DNA from: JBHOQX01 sp042408595
GTDB taxonomy: Bacteria > Chloroflexota > Chloroflexia > Chloroflexales > Roseiflexaceae
Direction: 5' to 3'
Length of the DNA: 64,000 bases
Assembly (NCBI GenBank): GCA_042408595.1
Contig: JBHOQX010000100.1
Location: 124,001-188,000, forward strand
Made by a program: the position numbers and the translations under genes. Positions 59,491-64,000 of this stretch are shown here, in pieces (the stretch's first letter is position 1; each line of letters starts with the position of its first letter). Below the pieces are notes generated by a model. It saw only the letters and a list, made by a program, of their open reading frames with translations. It was not told where the DNA came from and did not search any database.

Positions 59491-60150
59491 TCACTCCGGT
59501 TGTGTCACAAGTTTATAGCCGAATCCGCGGACAGTGACCAGGAAGCGCGGGTTGCCCGGATCGCGCTCGATTCGCTGGCGCAGGCGATAAACGAGGGCAT
59601 CGATCGCGTTGAAGTCGTACACCTCGTAATCCCACACACCGCGGGCGATCTCCTCCTTGCTGATCACTTCGCCCTTGTGGCTGTAGAGCAATTCGAGGAG
59701 CTGGAATTCCTTGACCGTGAGCGGCGGGGAGAGGAGGTCCCCATGGACGTAGACCTCCTTGGTGCGGCTGTCGACCCGCAGCGCTTCATCGCTGCTCTGG
59801 ATGCGCTTGAGAATCTCGACCGGCAGCGGGCCCTTCTGCGTGGCTTCCGGGTCGTTGAAAAGGATCTCAGTGTCGGCGATCCAGATCCGCGTCTGGTTGT
59901 GCAGGGTGCGCGCGCCAGCGATCCGCTCGCCATCGACGTAGGTGCCGTTGGTGCTGTCCAGGTCGCGCACCAGATAGCCGTTCTCGTCGTGCTCCAGCCG
60001 GGCGTGGCGGCGTGAAGCCAGCGGGTGGTCGATCACGATGTCATTGGCGTGATCCCGCCCGATCGAGAGGACCGGCTTGCTCCATTCGATCTGCGTCAGG
60101 CTGCCCTCCTGGCGGCGGATCACGAGAACCGGTGCGGGCCCAGGCTGCAT
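59491..60150 (-). CDS. FHA-winged-helix transcriptional regulator
   Basis: The 219-residue protein joins an N-terminal FHA domain (about 12-105: LSIGRDHANDIVIDHPLAS, RRHARL and STNGTYVDGERI) to a C-terminal OmpR/PhoB winged helix (about 125-215: LTVKEFQLLELLYSHKGEVI, WDYEVYDFNAIDALVYRLR, VRGFGYKL). There is no receiver domain. FHA domains bind phosphothreonine, so activity is probably controlled by a Ser/Thr kinase such as the divergent neighbour; mycobacterial EmbR is a functional parallel. AAGGAG stands 7 bases before ATG 60150. Confidence 0.9.
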   Translation of the reverse strand: MQPGPAPVLVIRRQEGSLTQIEWSKPVLSIGRDHANDIVIDHPLASRRHARLEHDENGYLVRDLDSTNGTYVDGERIAGARTLHNQTRIWIADTEILFNDPEATQKGPLPVEILKRIQSSDEALRVDSRTKEVYVHGDLLSPPLTVKEFQLLELLYSHKGEVISKEEIARGVWDYEVYDFNAIDALVYRLRQRIERDPGNPRFLVTVRGFGYKLVTQPE

Positions 60151-60201
60151 CGCGCGCTCCTTATGCACAGCGGCGGCTCGGCAAGGAAGGCCGCCTGTAG
60201 T

Positions 60202-60239
60202 ATGGTACAATCCCGTATAGTTGTAAGGGATTATACCAT
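60202..60239. promoter_or_regulatory. Face-to-face extended -10 promoters forming an inverted repeat
   Basis: Arms 60202-60214 (ATGGTACAATCCC) and 60227-60239 (complement of ATGGTATAATCCC) match at 12 of 13 positions. Each contains a TGG-extended -10: TACAAT on plus toward the kinase, TATAAT on minus (60230-60235) toward the FHA regulator. The two starts would be only about 5 bp apart and run toward each other, so RNA polymerase cannot use both at once. Confidence 0.6.
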
Positions 60240-60429
60240 CACGTTTGTGAAAATACCAGCCTCATGAACGTCTCCCCGGCACGTTGAAGCGATGCGGGAT
60301 ATTGACGGTCGTACGGCGTTTAGTATCACAGGCAGCGCGCGGGACAAGCCACGAGGCCAGCTTGGTTGACGGGCACGTTCCGCGATCTGCGCAGCGATCC
60401 AATGCCCGCGCAGGCGGCGAGGCGAAGAC

Positions 60430-62337
60430 TTGACACATCTGGTCGGCAGGCGTCTCGGACGGTACATCATCGAAGCGGAGATCGGCCGCGGCGGGATGGC
60501 GCGTGTCTATCGGGCGCGCGACACCAGCCTGCAGCGGACGGTCGCGCTGAAGGTGCTCGCCGCACAACTCGCGCTCGACCCGGAGTTCATCCGCCGGTTC
60601 GAGCGCGAGGCCGAGCTGGCCGCCAATCTGCATCATCCGAATATCGTCACCATCTACGATGTCGGCGAGCAGGATGACCTGCGCTACATCGCGATGGCGT
60701 ACGTCCAGGGCCGCACGCTCCACACGATTATCCAGGAGCGGGGCGCGCTCGGCTTCAGCTATGCGCTGGCGATCGTCGCCCCGATCGCCGCCGCGCTCGA
60801 CTATGCCCACGCCCAGGGCGCGGTGCACCGCGACATCAAGCCGCAGAACATCCTGATCGATGCGCACGGGCGCGTCCTGCTCACCGACTTCGGCATCGCC
60901 CAGGGGCCGGAGCGCGATGGCGAGCGGCTGACGCGCACCGGCGTCTTCATGGGCACGCCGGAGTATATCTCGCCGGAGCAGGCCTCGGCGCAGCGGGTGG
61001 ACGGGCGTAGCGACCTGTACTCGCTCGGCGTGGCGACCTACGAGATGATCACCGGCGCTGTGCCGTTCTCCGGGGCGACGCCGCAGTTGATCGTGGCGCA
61101 TGTGCAGATGCCGCCGCCGGCCCTGTCGAGTGTCGATCCGTCGCAGCCGCGCGAGCTGGACGACGTGCTGGCGCGCATGCTCGCCAAGCGCCCGGAGCGG
61201 CGCTACCAGAGCGGGATGGCGTTTGTCGAGGCGCTGCGCACGGTCGCGGCGCGGCGGGGGATCGCGTCGGCGACGGCCGAGCAACTGGCGGCGCTTGCGG
61301 CCCCGCCCACCGTCCGGGCGCACACGCCGCGCCCCGCGCCGCCCCCGCCGCCCCCGCCGACGGCCCGCCCGCCGCGTGGCGAACCCGTTCCCATGCCGCC
61401 GGAGCCGCGCCCCGCGCCGCGAATCGCATCGCGCCCCGCGGGAGCAGCCATTCCTGAGCGCTATGCGGACGAGGGCTACCCGGATGCACCCCTGCCGCCG
61501 ACCCGCCGCGCCGCTGCGGCGACCGGCTCCGGGGTCGGATTGCTCAGCTTCCTGACGTTCGAGCGGGTCTGGCCGTTTCTCGTCGGCACGGGCATCGTGC
61601 TCGCGATCTTTCTGCTCATTCGCAATGTCGTCACCAATCCGATCCGATTGCCGGCCACACCGGCATTGCCGATCGTGGCGACGATCGCGCCATCACCGCC
61701 CCCCCCCCCCGCCGAGCCCGACAGCCACGGCGACCGCCACGCTCGAACCGACCGGGCTCCCCACCGCGCCGCCCGCTCCGACCGAGCCGCCGCCATCGCC
61801 CACCCCGCCACCGTTCATCCCGACCGAGCCGCCATTCATCCCGACCGAGCCGCCACCACCGACCGAGCCATCGCCGACGGAGGTGGTGACGCCGACCGCC
61901 GAGGTGACGCCGACCGCCGAGCTGCCGAGCGCCACGCCCGAACCGCCCAGCGCCACACCGGGGCCGCCCAGCGCCACGCCCACGCCGCCGGCGGCCACCC
62001 CGACCGCGCCGCCCGCATCCGGCAAGCCGACCGCCGCGCCGACTGCCGTTGCGACCGCCGCGCCGACCACGCCGCCCCCACCCTCGCCGACCAGTGCGCC
62101 GACCACGCCGCCCACGTCGCCGCCCACACCCTCGCCGACCACCGCGCAGCCGGCGGACGCGCACACGCCCACGCCCACCCCGTCAGTGCCCACGGCGACC
62201 GCGCCGCCCACCGCGACCGCGCCGCCCACCGCGACCGCGCCGCCCACCGCGACCACGCCGCCCACCGCGACCACGCCACCCACCGTGCCGCCATGAGCGC
62301 CTCTCGGCATCCCGAACGTAAGAAACGGATATTCTGA
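60430..62337 (+). CDS. Ser/Thr protein kinase (PknB-like) with frameshifted Pro/Thr tail
   Basis: This transmembrane kinase has a catalytic domain (about 10-275) with GRGGMARVYRA, VALKVL, HRDIKPQNILI, DFGIAQ and GTPEYISPEQ. A Pro-rich linker and one membrane helix (WPFLVGTGIVLAIFLLI, about 377-393) follow. After a run of 12 C (61699-61710) this frame turns into an Ala/His/Arg-rich sequence. The +1 frame instead carries a typical extracellular tail of PTA, PPTATAP and EPPSATP repeats ending at TGA 62294-62296. The authentic product probably ends at 62296. There are no PASTA repeats. The start is TTG with GAGG 7 bases upstream. Confidence 0.88.
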   Translation: MTHLVGRRLGRYIIEAEIGRGGMARVYRARDTSLQRTVALKVLAAQLALDPEFIRRFEREAELAANLHHPNIVTIYDVGEQDDLRYIAMAYVQGRTLHTIIQERGALGFSYALAIVAPIAAALDYAHAQGAVHRDIKPQNILIDAHGRVLLTDFGIAQGPERDGERLTRTGVFMGTPEYISPEQASAQRVDGRSDLYSLGVATYEMITGAVPFSGATPQLIVAHVQMPPPALSSVDPSQPRELDDVLARMLAKRPERRYQSGMAFVEALRTVAARRGIASATAEQLAALAAPPTVRAHTPRPAPPPPPPPTARPPRGEPVPMPPEPRPAPRIASRPAGAAIPERYADEGYPDAPLPPTRRAAAATGSGVGLLSFLTFERVWPFLVGTGIVLAIFLLIRNVVTNPIRLPATPALPIVATIAPSPPPPPAEPDSHGDRHARTDRAPHRAARSDRAAAIAHPATVHPDRAAIHPDRAATTDRAIADGGGDADRRGDADRRAAERHARTAQRHTGAAQRHAHAAGGHPDRAARIRQADRRADCRCDRRADHAAPTLADQCADHAAHVAAHTLADHRAAGGRAHAHAHPVSAHGDRAAHRDRAAHRDRAAHRDHAAHRDHATHRAAMSASRHPERKKRIF

Positions 62338-62355
62338 TGGAAGCTCTAACCTGCC

Positions 62356-63381
62356 ATGCTCACCTTGCCACCTGAACTTGACGGGGCGATCGCCCGCGCG
62401 CTCGGCACAACGCACCCGTCGCGCTGGGTGCGCGAAGCCCAGGCGCTGAGCGAGCGCTATCGCGCGCCGCGCCTGCCAGATGGCGCGCCGCTCGTTTCCA
62501 ATGCGGCGCAGGCGCTCGGCTACGCAGCGATCATCCTGCCGGCGACCTACGCGCAGCTCTATGGCGCGATGGCCGCGACCGCCGCGCGCATTCCCGCCTG
62601 GCAGCCGGCGACGCTGCTCGATCTCGGCAGCGGGCCGGGCACGGCGCTCTGGGCCGCTGCGGCTGTCTGGCCGACGATCAGCCGGATGGTCGCGTGGGAG
62701 CGCGAGGCGGCACTGATCGCGCTCGGGCGCGAGCTGGCGTCCGCGAGCAGCGCGCCGGCCGTGCGCGCCACTCGCTGGGAGCGCGCTGACCTCCGTACCC
62801 TCTCCGGCGTCGCGAGCGCCCGCCATCCGACCTACGATCTGGTCGTGCTCGGCCACGTGCTGAACGAACTGCCACCCGACGCGCGCCCCGCCATAATCGA
62901 TGCGGCCTGGCGCCTGGCCGGCGGCCTGCTCCTGATCGTCGAGCCGGGCGACAGCGCCAGCTTCGCGGTGGCCCGCGCCGCGCGCGATCAGCTCCTGAGC
63001 GCTGGCGCGCGTACGATCGCGCCCTGCGCCCACGACCGCCCGTGCCCGTTGGAGAACGACTGGTGCCATTTTCCGCAGCGCCTGCGGCGGCCGGCGTTCC
63101 AGCGCCGGGCGCGTGGCGCCCCGTCGGAGTGGGAGGACGCGAAATTCGCCTACGCCGCGCTGGCCCGCTTCCTGCCGGAGCAGTCGATCTGGGGACGCGT
63201 GATCCGCGAGCCGCAGGCCAACAAGGCGTACGCCGAGGCCAAACTATCGACCCGCGACGGCGTGGCCTGGTACCGCGCCCTGAAGCGCCACAAAGAGGCG
63301 TTCCGCCGAGTCAAGGATCTACGATGGGGCGAAGCGCTGCCGGAGCCGCTGCCGGCGCCGATCGAGCCGGTAACGCGATGA
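62356..63381 (+). CDS. Rsm22-like rRNA methyltransferase-family protein
   Basis: The 341-residue SAM-dependent methyltransferase has motif I LLDLGSGPGTALWAA and a VLGHVLNELPPDARP segment. The Rsm22 cysteine pattern is also present (IAPCAHDRPCPL, then DWCHFPQRLRR), which in mitochondrial and bacterial relatives holds an iron-sulfur cluster. The family is linked to small ribosomal subunit assembly. It starts 60 bp after the kinase tail; no strong ribosome site is seen. Confidence 0.85.
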   Translation: MLTLPPELDGAIARALGTTHPSRWVREAQALSERYRAPRLPDGAPLVSNAAQALGYAAIILPATYAQLYGAMAATAARIPAWQPATLLDLGSGPGTALWAAAAVWPTISRMVAWEREAALIALGRELASASSAPAVRATRWERADLRTLSGVASARHPTYDLVVLGHVLNELPPDARPAIIDAAWRLAGGLLLIVEPGDSASFAVARAARDQLLSAGARTIAPCAHDRPCPLENDWCHFPQRLRRPAFQRRARGAPSEWEDAKFAYAALARFLPEQSIWGRVIREPQANKAYAEAKLSTRDGVAWYRALKRHKEAFRRVKDLRWGEALPEPLPAPIEPVTR

Positions 63382-63458
63382 CACGATGACATGATGACAC
63401 GATGATATGTTGAGATGACCGGGATCACCTTCACCGTGTCACCGTGTCATCGTGTCAC
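63378..63458. repeat. GATGACAC / GTGTCATC words in both orientations
   Basis: About five GATGACAC-type units are followed by four GTGTCACC/GTGTCATC units in the reverse sense, so the spacer can fold into a long hairpin before the next gene. Confidence 0.7.
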
Positions 63459-63481
63459 CGCCAGACACACGGAGCCTTGCG

Positions 63482-64000
63482 ATGAAAGCGATCCTCTTCG
63501 ACCAGCCGGGCGGGCCGGAGGTGCTGCGCTACGGCGACGCGCCCGATCCGCAGCCCGGCCCGGATGAGCTGCTGGTGCGGGTGCGCGCCACCGCCTGCAA
63601 TCGCGCCGACCTGCTGCAACGCCGTGGCGCCTACCCGCCGCCGCCCGGTGCCTCGCCGATCCTCGGCTTGGAGCTGGCCGGCGAGGTGGTGCAGCCGGCC
63701 GGCTCATGGCACGCCGGCGACCGGGTGATGGCGGTCGTCAGCGGGGGCGGCTACGCCGAGCTGGCCGTGGTTCCGGCCGGCATGGCGATGCCGATCCCCA
63801 TGGGGCTGTCGTTCGAACAGGCCGCTGCCATCCCCGAGGCATTTCTGACCGCCTATTTGAACCTGTTCACGCTCGGCGGGCTGGAAGCGGGCGAGCGTGT
63901 GCTGATTCACGCCGGCGCGAGCGGGGTGGGCACGGCAGCCATCCAGCTCGCCCGCGCCGCCGGCGCGCGGGTCTTCACGACCGCCGGGTCGGACGAGAAG
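63482..64000 (+). CDS. Quinone oxidoreductase-type zinc-independent alcohol dehydrogenase (3' end outside window)
   Basis: The first 173 residues of an MDR-family NAD(P)H:quinone oxidoreductase are visible: MKAILFDQPGGPEVLRY, NRADLLQRRGAYPPPPGA, LGLELAGEVV, AVVSGGGYAEL, AIPEAFLTAYLNLF and the nucleotide motif IHAGASGVGTAAIQLA. PIG3/TP53I3-like and Qor enzymes share this order. It reduces quinones or activated alkenes with NADPH. GGAG precedes ATG 63482. The coding sequence runs off the window at 64000. Confidence 0.92.
   Translation, partial: MKAILFDQPGGPEVLRYGDAPDPQPGPDELLVRVRATACNRADLLQRRGAYPPPPGASPILGLELAGEVVQPAGSWHAGDRVMAVVSGGGYAELAVVPAGMAMPIPMGLSFEQAAAIPEAFLTAYLNLFTLGGLEAGERVLIHAGASGVGTAAIQLARAAGARVFTTAGSDEK

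Noticed and set aside
60430..60436. TTGACA next to the kinase start as a -35 box
   Set aside because: It is the TTG start codon plus following codons; no -10 lies 17 bp downstream.
1..64000. tRNA, rRNA, insertion sequences and prophage genes
   Set aside because: No cloverleaf, rRNA motif, transposase or phage protein was recognised by eye; a tRNAscan or Infernal run could still find small RNAs.

Overview
The window is 64 kb of GC-rich chromosome carrying about 54 protein genes and no RNA gene that I can see. Several features point to Chloroflexota, class Chloroflexia (Roseiflexus, Chloroflexus or Kouleothrix relatives). There is an auracyanin-type blue-copper lipoprotein. Lipoproteins have Thr/Pro/Ala-rich linkers. 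A Ser/Thr kinase has a Pro-Thr tail. Most intergenic spacers are filled with short degenerate tandem words. The organism assignment is inference from gene content, not a database match.

Layout. 1-2.9 kb: two membrane-anchored coiled-coil or Ig-like proteins and an ECF sigma factor. 3.3-11.1 kb: a sugar-catabolism island on the plus strand (two Gfo/Idh/MocA dehydrogenases, two sugar isomerase/epimerase TIM barrels, a DeoR regulator, a SIS isomerase, and a GH4 glycosidase broken by an in-frame amber codon). 11.6-24.3 kb: a 12-gene minus-strand heme operon behind one near-consensus promoter. It encodes every step from glutamyl-tRNA to heme by the coproporphyrin-dependent route (hemA, hemL, hemB, hemC, hemD, hemE, cgoX/hemY, cpfC/hemH, chdC/hemQ), plus a peroxiredoxin, a DUF1990 protein and an HTH regulator. 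24.7-29.2 kb: a secreted nuclease, a DinB-like protein, cysK and a kinase-like protein without its catalytic residues. 29.3-37.8 kb: a GT-C type membrane glycosyltransferase and a sugar ABC operon (binding lipoprotein, two permeases, GH13 amylase) with a strong promoter and a LacI-type operator candidate. 37.8-52.5 kb: housekeeping and mixed genes (HAD phosphatase, lipid kinase, pseudo-receiver, ParB-like protein, membrane metallophosphoesterase, tgt, AlaX-like editing protein, C39-like peptidase, auracyanin, panE, acyl-CoA synthetase, FAH-family dehydratase, galE). 52.6-64 kb: a GH44 glucanase, a three-gene lipoprotein/TPR cluster sharing an unusual AVGK motif, aroA, an FHA-winged-helix regulator divergent from a Ser/Thr kinase, an Rsm22-type methyltransferase and a quinone oxidoreductase cut by the window end.

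Promoters are unusually legible. TTGAC(A/G/C), a 17-bp spacer and a TATAAT-like box recur, and in two places the -35 box contains the TGA stop codon of the preceding gene. The most unusual non-coding signals are the intergenic word repeats (some of which seem to sit inside genes), a composite palindromic element present twice with different but self-complementary stems, and a face-to-face pair of extended -10 promoters forming a 13-bp inverted repeat between the kinase and the FHA regulator.
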